38,999 nucleotides of DNA. Origin: Methanocalculus sp. (GTDB lineage Archaea; Halobacteriota; Methanomicrobia; Methanomicrobiales; Methanocorpusculaceae). Every line of letters starts with the position of its first letter. Within the stretch, counting starts at the first letter, position 1. The stretch spans positions 1 through 38,999 of the forward strand of contig DUKV01000021.1 of the NCBI GenBank assembly GCA_013329165.1, given 5' to 3'. The notes beneath the pieces are model-generated. The model saw only the letters and a list, made by a program, of their open reading frames with translations, had not been told where the DNA came from and searched no databases. Made by a program: the position numbers and the translations under genes. This document shows positions 15,903 through 25,096 of this stretch, piece after piece.

Positions 15903-16673
15903 TCACTGAAGATAGGTGAAGTGGACAGTATAGAGATCTCCATTTCCGCGGTTTGCCACATCTCCTCTGAAATGGTGGAACAGAACCCCGTCATGGTTGA
16001 CCGTCCCTTTCTTTTCAAAGGTTGGGATCATCTCCACCGCAGATCCATATACATAACAGGTGCCAGCTGACATATTCGCACAGACGCGGCTTGTATCCCC
16101 GAGGATGGTGACGGTACCGCCCTTCATCTCAGCACATGCAAAGTCTCCGGTGTTGCCATGGATGAGCACCTCACCACCAGCAATATGTTCGCATGCAAAA
16201 TCGCCAACCGATCCGAATACCTCTACCGATCCCCCCCGCATACCGCGGCGCCCGCCACGGTATCCGCTCGCGCAATAATCTCCTGCATCCCCATGGCAGA
16301 TGATCTCGCCTCCCTTCATCTCGCGGCCAAGCCACCCGTCTGCTGAGCCAAGTATCTCGATTCTTCCGCCGGACATGAAGTTCCCGCAATGCATCCCTAT
16401 ATCGCCTTCGATGGTGATTGCTCCACCGGACATGTACTCACCGACACGTTTCACTCTGGATGTATCTCCCCTGATGAGAACCTCAATATCATCAACAGAA
16501 GATGCTTCACCTACAATAGAAAAATCTGCGACTTCAGAGAGGGGATAACTCCGGTTCCCGACAGCCACACAGATCTCGTTCTTCTCTTCCAGGAATGCAT
16601 CCGGGGTGATCATCTCTGCCTCTATGGGAATAAACGGATTTTCATGGTTTCTGAAGGTGATAATGACGTTCAT
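15903..16673 (-). CDS. fwdC: Formylmethanofuran dehydrogenase subunit C
   Basis: 256 residues, with the right-handed beta-helix repeats of the glutamate synthase/FwdC family. Repeats of the type G-G-x-[IV]-x-[IV]-x-G-x-x-G run from about residue 80 to 215 (GGAITIEGDIGMHCGNFMSG, GGEVLIHGNTGDFACAEMKG). It is a structural scaffold at the interface with FwdA, in the tunnel that carries formate to the binuclear metal site. Its start overlaps the fwdA stop by four bases; it is last in the 18-gene cluster. Confidence 0.95.
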   Translation of the reverse strand: MNVIITFRNHENPFIPIEAEMITPDAFLEEKNEICVAVGNRSYPLSEVADFSIVGEASSVDDIEVLIRGDTSRVKRVGEYMSGGAITIEGDIGMHCGNFMSGGRIEILGSADGWLGREMKGGEIICHGDAGDYCASGYRGGRRGMRGGSVEVFGSVGDFACEHIAGGEVLIHGNTGDFACAEMKGGTVTILGDTSRVCANMSAGTCYVYGSAVEMIPTFEKKGTVNHDGVLFHHFRGDVANRGNGDLYTVHFTYLQ

Positions 16674-18370
16674 AGATCAGTCTCCGTTTCAATGCAGTGA
16701 TTCCTGTGAAGATACTCTTCCTGGACCGGATAGTTGCTCATCCTGACACTATAATTCCGCTCAAAGAGTTCCATAAATGTCGGGTCATGCTGTATATCAT
16801 AGGCAGCAGGAACCTTCGGCTTCACCCAGAAGGTGGTGTTCTCCCCGTCAATGATCGCATCTCCCCGGCGGGAGACAACCCGCCCTCGTTTGATGGTATA
16901 TTCGGTCCGTGCGAAGCCCTGTATTATCTTCTCGTATTCTGCAGAGGGATCAATCTCATCAGTTTTTATCGGATATATGGCAATATCCGCCTCTGCCCCC
17001 GGCATCAGGTATCCTTTGCCGAGATCGGTGATCCCAAGCGCCCGTGCCTGTCCTGCCCGGGTCATCACTGCGATATCATGCCAGTCGAGCTCCCGATCGA
17101 TTGCCGGGAGAGGGACACGCTTTTCCGTATCCTGGTGTATCATTGCAAATTCAGCATCACGATACCGCTTGCTCATCAGGAGGGCAATGATCTCAGGATA
17201 CTTGATAAAGGGGGCACCATTTGGATTGTCGGTTGTCAGCAGACACTGCCAGGGATTTTTTACAAGAAGTGCAAGTTCAAGGCCGATCGCCCACATGATG
17301 CTGTTGACCAGGTTCTTCTTCCGGTAGTTCACTGGTATGATACCGGATCCCGTCTCAAGTTCGACATCATGGTTGCTCCATTTATCATGATGGAGCCGGT
17401 AGAGGTTGAACTCCATCGGTCCGTCCGCTGTCATCGTCGTCGTCCGGCCAAACATCACCTGTCCCATATCAATGACGATCTGTGGCCGGAAATTCACCAT
17501 ATTTGCGACCGGCTCGCTCTTTGAGCAGAAGTCCGACCAGCCGGTACCGCCATAGGAATGGAACTGCACATGGGTGGCATACAGCGTCTGGCGTTTGTCA
17601 TTGAGATCCGGTACATGCCCGAATGTCCCGATTGTGCAGGTGAAGTTCCCGGGTGTCCCGAGGTTATTGCAATGAAGATGCACCGAATGGGGAAGATGTA
17701 ACAGTTCATTTGCCCTGATTGCCCCTTTGATAATCTCAGCAGGTGTGAGATCAAAAGTTGGAATCTTCTCATTGATGCAGGATACATTCTTTCCAAAACC
17801 CCACGCTTCCGTCCCACCGGGATTGGTCAGCTTGATAGCAAACCCTTTTACGGCATTGAGCGTCCATGCAATGATCGCTGCTGCACGTTTGATATCACCC
17901 TCCTCAAGTGCTCTCAACATCCCCCAGTTCCCGTCAAAGAGGATATTTGCACATGAGTCCTGAAGCGGGGTGAACTTGAACTCCTCATGGGTATGCCGGG
18001 CTTCAAGCGGCGCCACCGCACCCTCAACCAGGGTGGTGTACCCAAGTGCACTATACCGGTAGCTGTTCCCATATGTTGTCGGAACACTATAGCCGGAGGT
18101 GATGTGCATCGGTCCTTTCTTTGCAGTGCGGCCGGCACGCATATCTTCCGGGCTCATATATCGACCAAAGTTCACTTTTGTCCCGGATATATGCGTATGG
18201 GAGTCGATGCCTCCCGGAAGGGTGAGGCATCCCTGGCAATCGATCACCTCGGGTTTTGAAGATACTTCTTCAACGATTTTGCCTCCTGAGATTGCAATAT
18301 CCATCACTTCCCCGTTTATGCCGGATATCGGGTCGATAACATAGGCGTTCTTCAGCAGTATCTCAGCCAT
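16670..18370 (-). CDS. fwdA: Formylmethanofuran dehydrogenase subunit A (amidohydrolase subunit)
   Basis: 566 residues, full length. The dinuclear zinc amidohydrolase site is visible: GGIDSHTHISG (His58, His60) and GFAIKLTNPGG, with Lys180 at the position carboxylated in the Methanothermobacter enzyme. HLHCNNLG supplies a further ligand and LTTDNPNGAP the catalytic Asp. The subunit condenses formate, made by FwdB, with methanofuran. The start overlaps the fwdB stop by eight bases. A 275-residue open frame on the opposite strand is a codon-bias shadow and not reported. Confidence 0.96.
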   Translation of the reverse strand: MAEILLKNAYVIDPISGINGEVMDIAISGGKIVEEVSSKPEVIDCQGCLTLPGGIDSHTHISGTKVNFGRYMSPEDMRAGRTAKKGPMHITSGYSVPTTYGNSYRYSALGYTTLVEGAVAPLEARHTHEEFKFTPLQDSCANILFDGNWGMLRALEEGDIKRAAAIIAWTLNAVKGFAIKLTNPGGTEAWGFGKNVSCINEKIPTFDLTPAEIIKGAIRANELLHLPHSVHLHCNNLGTPGNFTCTIGTFGHVPDLNDKRQTLYATHVQFHSYGGTGWSDFCSKSEPVANMVNFRPQIVIDMGQVMFGRTTTMTADGPMEFNLYRLHHDKWSNHDVELETGSGIIPVNYRKKNLVNSIMWAIGLELALLVKNPWQCLLTTDNPNGAPFIKYPEIIALLMSKRYRDAEFAMIHQDTEKRVPLPAIDRELDWHDIAVMTRAGQARALGITDLGKGYLMPGAEADIAIYPIKTDEIDPSAEYEKIIQGFARTEYTIKRGRVVSRRGDAIIDGENTTFWVKPKVPAAYDIQHDPTFMELFERNYSVRMSNYPVQEEYLHRNHCIETETDL

Positions 18371-19655
18371 CTGCTCTCATCTCCCGTATACGTGTGACAA
18401 TCCGCTCAAGTATCTCCTGGTCGGTTGGGAAGTCGGTTTCAAGTACTTTCTTCATCCTGATCGGCACCCCATCCATCCGGTATGCGGTTCCAGCGGATTC
18501 GATTCCGGTGATCGCAACAGGTATCTGTACCTGGCAGAGTGCAGTTGTTGCATTGACACAGGGGTCGATCTGCACTGTGGGTATCGCAGCAATATGTTCG
18601 ATAGTGGATTTTGGGAAATGTGCGCCGGGATCACTTGCAACAACAAGACAGGCATCAGGCTCTTTCTTTTCAAGAAGATCGATGACGCTTGTCTCGCCAG
18701 GATTATAGAAGGCGATGCCACGTGAGAAATCAACTGCAAACGGATACCCTGCCATCCAGGTGAGCACTTCATTGAATCCATAGACATTGAAGTGGCCACG
18801 CATTGCACTGATGGTAAATTTTGTCTTTCTGTTCAGTTCCGAGACGAGCTCGATTGCATTTCTGACATTCTTGTATTTGCCACGGCTCATCGTAACGCCA
18901 AGACCAAAGAATACAGCTCCAAATTTTGCTTTCATCATCAGATCGGCGACACGCTGGAGCTGAACTTTTTTTACACCCGCAACCGAGTCCGGCACAACAT
19001 CGCTTTTTCCTCGTACCATTGCACGGAGGGCCGAGAGGACAAGATAGTCGCCACCGGGTTTCACCTGGATAAATTCATCTGCGACTTTGGCGCCATCAGA
19101 TCTCCGGATATCCACAACGATTACTTTTCTGTCGGTGGCTGTGTTATCGATGAAATATCCGTCAGCGTAGGTAGTGTATCTGCTCATGTGCCGTGGATGC
19201 GCCTCTATGGGGTTGCATCCCCAATAGATAACAAGATCGGCACGGTTCTTCACCTGCCCGAGGGTGCATCCGGGATGGCCCACCTCCTGAATAGCCAGGA
19301 TGGATGGATTATGGCAGACAGAGGTGGTGCTGTCGATGAGTGCCCCTATCTCTTCTGCAAGATGGACACCAACAACCTGTGCCTCTCCGACCGTACCGCT
19401 CCATCCATACAGGAGGGGACGTACAGCATCCGAGAGGATACGGGCTGTCTCATCGATCGCCTCTTCATAGCTTACCTCAACCCATTTTCCGTCTTTTCTC
19501 ATGATCGGGTGTTGTAGCCTGCTTTTTGAGAGGAACTTGGCATTCCCAAGGGTACAGCAGTTTTCAACGCCAGTAATCCTGTTATCCTCTATCTGGATCT
19601 TTACATCATCACAGAGACATCCGCAGAATGGGCAGGGGACATCCTTAATGTCCAT
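18363..19655 (-). CDS. fwdB: Formylmethanofuran dehydrogenase subunit B (Mo/W catalytic subunit)
   Basis: 430 residues. The N-terminal [4Fe-4S] site is formed from the cysteines of CPFCGCLCDD (positions 8-15) and Cys33/34. The metal-coordinating residue is probably Cys130 in GHPGCTLGQ, which is cysteine, not selenocysteine. Motifs IYWGCNPIEAHPRHMSRY and VKPGGDYLVLSAL bind bis-molybdopterin guanine dinucleotide. It reduces CO2 to formate with ferredoxin electrons. Whether the metal is tungsten or molybdenum cannot be read from sequence. The MPT-binding C-terminal domain is the separate fwdD gene, which overlaps by 11 bases upstream. Confidence 0.96.
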   Translation of the reverse strand: MDIKDVPCPFCGCLCDDVKIQIEDNRITGVENCCTLGNAKFLSKSRLQHPIMRKDGKWVEVSYEEAIDETARILSDAVRPLLYGWSGTVGEAQVVGVHLAEEIGALIDSTTSVCHNPSILAIQEVGHPGCTLGQVKNRADLVIYWGCNPIEAHPRHMSRYTTYADGYFIDNTATDRKVIVVDIRRSDGAKVADEFIQVKPGGDYLVLSALRAMVRGKSDVVPDSVAGVKKVQLQRVADLMMKAKFGAVFFGLGVTMSRGKYKNVRNAIELVSELNRKTKFTISAMRGHFNVYGFNEVLTWMAGYPFAVDFSRGIAFYNPGETSVIDLLEKKEPDACLVVASDPGAHFPKSTIEHIAAIPTVQIDPCVNATTALCQVQIPVAITGIESAGTAYRMDGVPIRMKKVLETDFPTDQEILERIVTRIREMRADG

Positions 19656-20034
19656 AGCGAAGCCCTCCTATTATTTCCATCAGATCCCATACTGTGGGCA
19701 CCGGATCATCTGTCGGCTCAATCTCAACGATGATATCCTTATAGTCGGGCATCCCTGTTCCATGGGTATAACCTCCGATGATCGCATTGGCATATGGACC
19801 GAGTGCGATATAGGCACACCCTGTTGGGATGTCATGTGTGGCTTCGGTTATGAGAACAACAGAACCAGAGTCACTTGTAACCTGTACCCGGTCACCTGAT
19901 TCTATACCGAGCTCCATAAGATCGAGATGATTAATATACACAATTGAGGTTGCCCTCTGGTATCCTTTTGAGAGCTTATGTTCGACAAATGAACCCTGGG
20001 GTATTGTCCTTCCGGATGAGAGTGTCAATCTCAT
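19645..20034 (-). CDS. fwdD: Formylmethanofuran dehydrogenase subunit D
   Basis: 129 residues of the molybdopterin dinucleotide-binding (double-psi barrel) fold: TLSSGRTIPQGSFVEHKLS, then VYINHLDLMELGIESGDRVQVT and GCAYIALGPYANAIIGGYTH. It closes over the cofactor held by FwdB. Overlaps by four bases with the ferredoxin gene upstream and by 11 with fwdB downstream, a strong sign of coupled translation. Confidence 0.94.
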   Translation of the reverse strand: MRLTLSSGRTIPQGSFVEHKLSKGYQRATSIVYINHLDLMELGIESGDRVQVTSDSGSVVLITEATHDIPTGCAYIALGPYANAIIGGYTHGTGMPDYKDIIVEIEPTDDPVPTVWDLMEIIGGLRYGH

Positions 20035-20633
20035 TCTTCGCCTCCCTGGAGTGCCTCAACAACACGGGCAACCCGGATTGCCTTGTTTGAACAATTATCT
20101 TCACAGGTCTTGCAACCTGTGCATTTCTCTTCATGGAGCACCTTGTTCTGGCCGGTATCAATCCTCATGATCACTTCATCTGACGTGGATGTTCCACTTG
20201 AGCGGAGTGCCGGATCGATCTCCCTGTTCACCGGGCAGGCAACCGAACAGTTCCCACATCCCATGCAGGTAGACTGGTTGATTTCAATATGAAATGTGCC
20301 TTGAAGCGTGAGCTCCTCTTCTTTTTTATACGCCAGTATTCGCCCGCTTGCAAGGACATCCTCAGGACACGCCTCGATACAGAGTCCGCACCGAATACAA
20401 TGTCCTTTTGTGATCTCTGGTCGCCAGACTCCTTCATGTTGTGTAACGATGATCGCCTCAGGTGCCGGGCAGATCATCATGCAGGCGAGGCAGTGTGTGC
20501 ATTCCTTATCTGTCAGCTCAGGAAAATCCCTGAAGTACGGAGGGGTAGTAAGGGGAGGGGTCCTGGCTGTAAAGAATGTAGTAATCCATTTGGGTCGCAG
20601 AAATTCCCTGATATAGTAGATGAACGATAACAC
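20031..20633 (-). CDS. Four-cluster polyferredoxin linking Eha and Fwd
   Basis: 200 residues with four CxxCxxCxxxC sites for [4Fe-4S] clusters, at Cys45/48/51/55, Cys79/82/85/89, Cys123/126/129/133 and Cys171/174/177/181. The N-terminus (IREFLRPKWITTFFTARTPP) resembles the membrane-facing start of EchF/MbhN/NuoI-type hydrogenase ferredoxin subunits, while the last two clusters add a polyferredoxin tail like EhaP/Q or FwdF. Position between ehaO and fwdD makes it a likely electron wire from hydrogenase to formylmethanofuran dehydrogenase. The exact orthology (EhaP, EhaQ, FwdF or FwdG) is unresolved. It starts four bases after the ehaO stop and overlaps fwdD. Confidence 0.85.
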   Translation of the reverse strand: MLSFIYYIREFLRPKWITTFFTARTPPLTTPPYFRDFPELTDKECTHCLACMMICPAPEAIIVTQHEGVWRPEITKGHCIRCGLCIEACPEDVLASGRILAYKKEEELTLQGTFHIEINQSTCMGCGNCSVACPVNREIDPALRSSGTSTSDEVIMRIDTGQNKVLHEEKCTGCKTCEDNCSNKAIRVARVVEALQGGEE

Positions 20634-20637
20634 GGAC

Positions 20638-21723
20638 TTACCTCTCTGTACAGGCGATGCAGGGATCTGAACTGATGAAGATCGATGTTATATCAGCTGC
20701 GGATTGTGCATCTATCAGCATTTCATGGGCACATACCTGGATGTTCGGAATAGATGGCGTCTGGATGGCTATCTCGAGAATCCTGCCATAATCGTCTGTT
20801 GTGAGTTCATAGAGGAGTTCACCACGTGGGGCTTCATTCCGGTATTTAATCGACCCTGCTTTGATCGTACCGCCTCCACGGATCGGCCCCTCTTTCAAGG
20901 CGGCAAGTGCCGATCGGATGAGGCCTGTACTCTGGAAGACCTCTTCAAACCTGACCATGATACGGGCATAGTTATCTGCTTCCTGCCGGATGATGGGAGA
21001 GAAACCAAGTGCCTTGTATGTGGGGTGAGTAGATCGCTGATCATTGTCGATTCCGCTCGCACGTGCCGTCGGGCCCACAGCATGTGCTTCTATGGCCGCT
21101 TCCTTGGTGAGGATGCCGACTCCTTTTGAACGAAGGGCGATCAGCGGGCCTGTTTCGAAGATCCTGATAAACCGGGAAAGTTCGGCATCAATATGATCGA
21201 GTGCAGATCTAAGTCTCTCAGCATCTTCTGCCGAGAGATCAGAACGAACACCTCCGGGAATAATATAGGCGCAGGTGACCCGTGCCCCGGTGATCAATTC
21301 AAGCTGATCCATCACCGTCTCACGGAGATTCAACAGGTACATTGCAAGGGTTTCATGCTCAATGGTATAGCAGTACGAGTAGTTTGCCAGGAGATGACTC
21401 TGCATCCGGTCGAGTTCGTTTACGATAACTCTCAGGAACGCGGCACGTTCCGTTGGGACAATGCCACTGATATTCTCCACTGCTTCAATGAAGACAAAGT
21501 TATGGATCACCGAGCAGATCCCACAGACCCGCTCGGCAAGGAACATCACCTCCTGCCAGGGTCTTCCGCGCATGATCCGCTCGATCCCTTTCTTTACATA
21601 ACCCAGTTCAACCTCGGCTGAAAGGACATATTCGCCCCGTGTTTCGCATTTTATGCGGCATGGTTCCTTAAAACAGGGATGCATCGGGCCGACCGGAAGG
21701 GATACGTCTACTGTCTTTTTCAT
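20638..21723 (-). CDS. ehaO: Energy-converting [NiFe] hydrogenase large subunit
   Basis: 361 residues, group 4 type. Nickel ligands are intact: [11 protein letters not shown] (Cys67, Cys70) near the N-terminus and DPCIACTER (Cys355, Cys358) at the very end. Only three residues follow the last cysteine, so there is no C-terminal peptide for a maturation protease; this is also known for the group 4 subunits EchE and CooH. The subunit oxidises H2 and hands electrons to Eha[20 protein letters not shown] and [18 protein letters not shown] are further family landmarks. Start overlaps the ehaN stop by four bases. Confidence 0.93.
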   Translation of the reverse strand: MKKTVDVSLPVGPMHPCFKEPCRIKCETRGEYVLSAEVELGYVKKGIERIMRGRPWQEVMFLAERVCGICSVIHNFVFIEAVENISGIVPTERAAFLRVIVNELDRMQSHLLANYSYCYTIEHETLAMYLLNLRETVMDQLELITGARVTCAYIIPGGVRSDLSAEDAERLRSALDHIDAELSRFIRIFETGPLIALRSKGVGILTKEAAIEAHAVGPTARASGIDNDQRSTHPTYKALGFSPIIRQEADNYARIMVRFEEVFQSTGLIRSALAALKEGPIRGGGTIKAGSIKYRNEAPRGELLYELTTDDYGRILEIAIQTPSIPNIQVCAHEMLIDAQSAADITSIFISSDPCIACTER

Positions 21724-22175
21724 TTCTTCGTCTCCTCGTAATCTTTGAAGATTATTGGTGCCAGTGAGAGGATTGTACTGATGATCTCTGTCGGCCGGGG
21801 TGGACAGCCCGGAATCTCAGCTGCGATCGGAATATGTTTTGATACCGGGGGATCGACAAGGGTCTCCGGCCGGTTGAAGACGCAGCCTGATATCGGGCAG
21901 TTTCCGATGGCGACTGCAACTTTTGGATGCGGAATCTTATCCCAGAGCGGCTTGAGTTTATCCTCCCACTGAGAGCTGAATGCTCCGGTGATCAGAAGGA
22001 CATCTGCTTCCCGTGGATTATTATGCACATAGATGCCGTACTGTTCGATATCATAGCGGGGAGAGAGACATGCGAGAATCTCGATATCACAACCATTGCA
22101 GGATCCGACATTGACATAGGCAACATGGATGGAGCGTGATCGTACGGTATTTTTCAGATACTGAAGCATACTCAT
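21720..22175 (-). CDS. ehaN: Energy-converting [NiFe] hydrogenase small subunit
   Basis: 151 residues, of the NuoB/EchC type, with one [4Fe-4S] cluster only. Ligands are Cys26 and Cys29 ([12 protein letters not shown]), Cys93 (AIGNCPISG) and Cys124 ([12 protein letters not shown]). The fourth motif, IPGCPPRP, is the classical signature. There is no C-terminal ferredoxin-like domain or twin-arginine signal, so it is cytoplasmic-facing and membrane-bound through its partners. It is placed between the unknown helical subunit and the large subunit, as in Eha. Confidence 0.93.
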   Translation of the reverse strand: MSMLQYLKNTVRSRSIHVAYVNVGSCNGCDIEILACLSPRYDIEQYGIYVHNNPREADVLLITGAFSSQWEDKLKPLWDKIPHPKVAVAIGNCPISGCVFNRPETLVDPPVSKHIPIAAEIPGCPPRPTEIISTILSLAPIIFKDYEETKK

Positions 22176-22552
22176 GATCGGATCAACACCAGTATCTCCA
22201 TCTGTGCCTCGGAACGAGCAGTCTCCTCTGTGATGCCATTCTCTATCCTCTCAAGGTACTGTTCCTTTATCTGATCTCCCTCTTCCTTTGACAACAGACG
22301 AAAAGCCTGGGTAAGGAGGGGGATGCCGAGCAGTTTCTCGGTGTCATCACCGGTCTCTCTTGCCGCATCACAACGTGCCGGAAGATTTTCAAGAAACAAC
22401 ATATCGAAGTGCTCTATGAGTATCTTTCTGAGTTGTTGGCGTTTTATACCAAGGGTTGCGGCAAGCTCCAGCACGACTGCATCATGGCGTCTGCTCTCGA
22501 GGATGGTGAGTTTCATCTGCCTGAGATCCTTTTCATAGAGGTACGTGTTCAT
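22172..22552 (-). CDS. ehaM: EhaM-like soluble hydrogenase subunit (DUF1959-type)
   Basis: 126 residues, predicted all-helical and soluble, with the run [20 protein letters not shown], then [29 protein letters not shown]. This gives the length and position of EhaM, a protein of unknown role in the Eha complex. The assignment rests largely on position between the small membrane subunit and ehaN and on a recalled family pattern. An in-frame start 18 codons upstream (22606) was rejected because ATG at 22552 overlaps the preceding stop in ATGA form. Confidence 0.65.
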   Translation of the reverse strand: MNTYLYEKDLRQMKLTILESRRHDAVVLELAATLGIKRQQLRKILIEHFDMLFLENLPARCDAARETGDDTEKLLGIPLLTQAFRLLSKEEGDQIKEQYLERIENGITEETARSEAQMEILVLIRS

Positions 22553-22797
22553 AGAACCCTCCCGGCAACCAGAACTCCATATACTGCAAAAAACAGTATG
22601 GAACACCAGATTAAGATCATCTCAACCTTCTTCAGCTGTTTTTCATCAGAGATGAAGAGGGTGGCACCGATTCCAAGAAGTATAAGAACTCCGATGATGG
22701 AAGCTACGAGTATTGCCCCGACGGCTACACCCTCGATTAGAAAGATTCCTATGTAAAACAGAATGCCGGCAAGCAGGCAATAGCGGATCAGATTCAT
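22549..22797 (-). CDS. Small Eha membrane subunit (EhaK/EhaL position)
   Basis: 82 residues with two to three membrane helices (about 4-24, 27-48 and 60-80) separated by a charged SDEKQLKKVE loop. It follows the NuoH-like EhaJ, where Methanothermobacter has EhaK and EhaL. Size and topology favour EhaL, but no catalytic motif exists that would decide. It overlaps its neighbours by four bases on each side. Confidence 0.6.
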   Translation of the reverse strand: MNLIRYCLLAGILFYIGIFLIEGVAVGAILVASIIGVLILLGIGATLFISDEKQLKKVEMILIWCSILFFAVYGVLVAGRVL

Positions 22798-23636
22798 GCA
22801 AATACCCCCAGATAGATGATATAGATGGCAATAAGGCCGGTAGTGACTGTCTGAATGCTTACACTGTCATAGGGTGAGAGCATCGGGGTGACTGCACAGA
22901 CAAATGAGAGTGTTATCATCAGGATCAGGATAGCAAGCAGTGTAAGCGGGAGTCCGATAGGCCCGATAAAGACCATCACAAAGGTATACAGGAGGACAAA
23001 TGTCTTCAAACCAAAAGCCGCATTCAGCAGCCCTCTCCAGACACCGAAATGCTCGGTCCAGTACCCGGAAACAAGCTCTTTTGCTTCGATGATCGAGAAC
23101 GGTCCATAATGGATCTTTGAGAGAATCACCATATAGAGGGCAATTGCCGCAGGAAACGCAGGAATGAGGAGCGGCCCATTGATCACCTGGTACGCCTCTA
23201 TGTCACTGATCATGAGGGATCCTGTGAAGAGGTAGAGAAGCGCTACACTTGCCAGGAGTGGAAGCTCCGATGCCGCTGATATAACCGATCGAATGGCACC
23301 GAATTTAGAATATTGTGATCCTGAGGAGAGACCGGTTCCATGTTCAATGATCTTGTGGATCAGGTAGAGGGCAAAAAGGAGGAGCAGACTCCCCCCTGTG
23401 AGGAGAAGGATGAGTGCTGCACTCCATATCGCAAGAGCTAAAGCGACGACCCCGACATATAACCCCTGACTGGCAGTCTTTGGTATCCAGGTCTCTTTAA
23501 AGAGAAACTTCAGGGTATGCAGAAGTTCCTGCCAGATCGGCGGACCCGGCCTCCCCTGCACCCGTGCGATCACCTTCCGATGAATCCCATGGAGGAGAAG
23601 GCCAAGTATCATTGCAGAGAGGAGATATTCGATCAT
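22794..23636 (-). CDS. ehaJ: NuoH/EhaJ-like membrane subunit
   Basis: 280 residues with about eight membrane helices. The family signature of the NuoH/EchB/HycD group is clear: RVQGRPGPPIWQELLHTLKF near residue 30, which contacts the hydrogenase module, and ISKIHYGPFSIIEAKELVSGY near residue 175, which has the conserved glutamate pair of the E-channel. This subunit transmits redox energy to ion movement at the base of the complex. It starts two bases after the ehaI stop. Confidence 0.92.
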   Translation of the reverse strand: MIEYLLSAMILGLLLHGIHRKVIARVQGRPGPPIWQELLHTLKFLFKETWIPKTASQGLYVGVVALALAIWSAALILLLTGGSLLLLFALYLIHKIIEHGTGLSSGSQYSKFGAIRSVISAASELPLLASVALLYLFTGSLMISDIEAYQVINGPLLIPAFPAAIALYMVILSKIHYGPFSIIEAKELVSGYWTEHFGVWRGLLNAAFGLKTFVLLYTFVMVFIGPIGLPLTLLAILILMITLSFVCAVTPMLSPYDSVSIQTVTTGLIAIYIIYLGVFA

Positions 23637-23638
23637 GA

Positions 23639-23848
23639 TCAGTACCCCATAAACGGAATATCTCCGTCTTTTAATCCCGCAGAGAGGAGGAGTCCGATTG
23701 ATATGATAAAGGCCGGGAAGATGATGATCGTAGCAAGTGCTGAGATTGCATACGATATTGCCCCAAGATATGCCCCGATAGATGAGAGGATAAGAATGAT
23801 CCCTGAAAGGATAGCGATCAGCTGGATGTGTAATCTCTTCATGTTCAA
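23639..23848 (-). CDS. ehaI: Small Eha membrane subunit I
   Basis: 69 residues with two hydrophobic helices (about 8-28 and 36-58) and a short, charged end, LKDGDIPFMGY. Position between EhaH and EhaJ and length match EhaI. No functional residues can be named. It overlaps the upstream gene by four bases. Confidence 0.7.
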   Translation of the reverse strand: MNMKRLHIQLIAILSGIILILSSIGAYLGAISYAISALATIIIFPAFIISIGLLLSAGLKDGDIPFMGY

Positions 23849-24513
23849 ATCACCAAAATGATCTCAACCACCCTGAGGAAGAGGAGGAGGGAGCTTACAT
23901 GGACCATCAGGATAAACGGTGCTCCCTGAGCTCTTGTAATCTCTGCTTTTCCGATATAAAACGGTGCCATACCCTCACCCATAACTCCGAGGAGAAGGAG
24001 GATCTTTGCAAGGATTGGGGCTGCTCCGATACCTGCCAATGACCATATCGAGAGTGTTCCGGTCGTTGCGAGTATCATGGCAGCCCCGCCAAAGAGTGGG
24101 ACACAGGCGATCATCGCAACGATCCCATACTGATATGCGGCATTCAACACATGATGACTGCGAGAGCTGGCGACGATTCCGATGTTTGTAATCCCGATCA
24201 TTGCAGCAAAGAGGGTGAAGTTGAAGATGTCACCTGTCACCACAGCACCAAGGGTGGCCGTTCCACAGGCGATTGCCACAAATCGCTGGAATCTGAGATC
24301 TTGAGGCTTGATCTCTTTAGCATAGTAGGCATCACCACCGAAGATAATATCCATCTGCTTTTCAGGAATGCTGAATGTGGCAAGCAGGGTGAAAATGATG
24401 GCGAATGTAAAGAGGGTTGCTGTGTACACACTGAAGTAGGGAACGATATCGCCAAATTCGATCATGAATAGTCCGGCACCTTCAATGCCTTGATCAAACA
24501 CCCGGATCACCAC
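23845..24513 (-). CDS. ehaH: Eha membrane subunit H
   Basis: 222 residues with six or seven membrane helices. GDIFNFTLFAAMIGITNIGIV, with its N-F-x-L-F core, and AAPILAKILLLLGVMGEGMAP, ending in GKAE, resemble a shortened half of the antiporter-like NuoL/M/N proteins, with a membrane Lys that could take part in ion transfer. The gene begins with GTG GTG and overlaps the ehaG stop by 20 bases; a slightly later start is possible. Confidence 0.82.
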   Translation of the reverse strand: MVIRVFDQGIEGAGLFMIEFGDIVPYFSVYTATLFTFAIIFTLLATFSIPEKQMDIIFGGDAYYAKEIKPQDLRFQRFVAIACGTATLGAVVTGDIFNFTLFAAMIGITNIGIVASSRSHHVLNAAYQYGIVAMIACVPLFGGAAMILATTGTLSIWSLAGIGAAPILAKILLLLGVMGEGMAPFYIGKAEITRAQGAPFILMVHVSSLLLFLRVVEIILVI

Positions 24514-25096
24514 CCATGGTTCCTATCAGAGAGAATTTCGCCATCACTTTTATGAGGATGGCGCCACCGGCGATCATCACTGCAAAGAACCACTGCCCGG
24601 GAAGGAGGAGGAAGATGAAGAAAGCGGCTATCCAGGCGACCCATGCATAGCCACTTGCAGTCTCGATTTGGGCAAATAGTTCGTCACTTCCTTTACAGAC
24701 ACTATAGAAGATAATCCCAAGCCCTGCGACTGCACCTCCGGAGAATCCGGATAGGATTATCCCATACAGAACGAGGATTCCGGCGAGGATCGGTGGGGCG
24801 GTCTGCATCACCTCGATATCGAGGGCAGATGAGTTCTTCTTCCGCTGTATCCCTTCTTTCACCAGATAGATCTCGGCAAGTGCCATAAGTTCCGCTATCA
24901 TCACAACAAGCCCTGGAAGTATCAATGCTTCAGCAAGGTCGGTTGCTATAAGGGCGATGAGGAGGAGTGCCATAATCTCCGTGAGATCGGTGAGTATGAG
25001 CCGATGCAGATCGTCGGTCTCCTGGTAGAGTGATATAAAGGCGATGATGATGCATATGAAAGCGGCGATCAACCCGCTTTGATAGATACTGATCAC
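24494..25096 (-). CDS. ehaG: Eha membrane subunit G
   Basis: 200 residues with about six membrane helices. The first third is marked by ETDDLHRLILTDLTEIMALL and MIAELMALAEIYLVKEG, with conserved membrane-embedded acidic residues (Asp, Glu) characteristic of EhaG and of NuoK/MrpC-like ancestry. Probably part of the ion path. It begins in ATGA overlap with the ehaF stop. Confidence 0.82.
   Translation of the reverse strand: MISIYQSGLIAAFICIIIAFISLYQETDDLHRLILTDLTEIMALLLIALIATDLAEALILPGLVVMIAELMALAEIYLVKEGIQRKKNSSALDIEVMQTAPPILAGILVLYGIILSGFSGGAVAGLGIIFYSVCKGSDELFAQIETASGYAWVAWIAAFFIFLLLPGQWFFAVMIAGGAILIKVMAKFSLIGTMGGDPGV

Noticed and set aside
16697..17524. A 275-codon open frame on the plus strand opposite fwdA
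   Set aside because: It lies wholly inside fwdA, which has strong family motifs, has no recognisable domain, and its length follows from codon bias.
18792..19517. A 241-codon open frame on the plus strand opposite fwdB
   Set aside because: Entirely antisense to a confident gene, no domain, no promoter or SD seen.
18363..19655. Possible selenocysteine at the metal ligand of FwdB
   Set aside because: The position encodes an ordinary cysteine (TGC/TGT type) in GHPGCTLGQ and there is no in-frame TGA.
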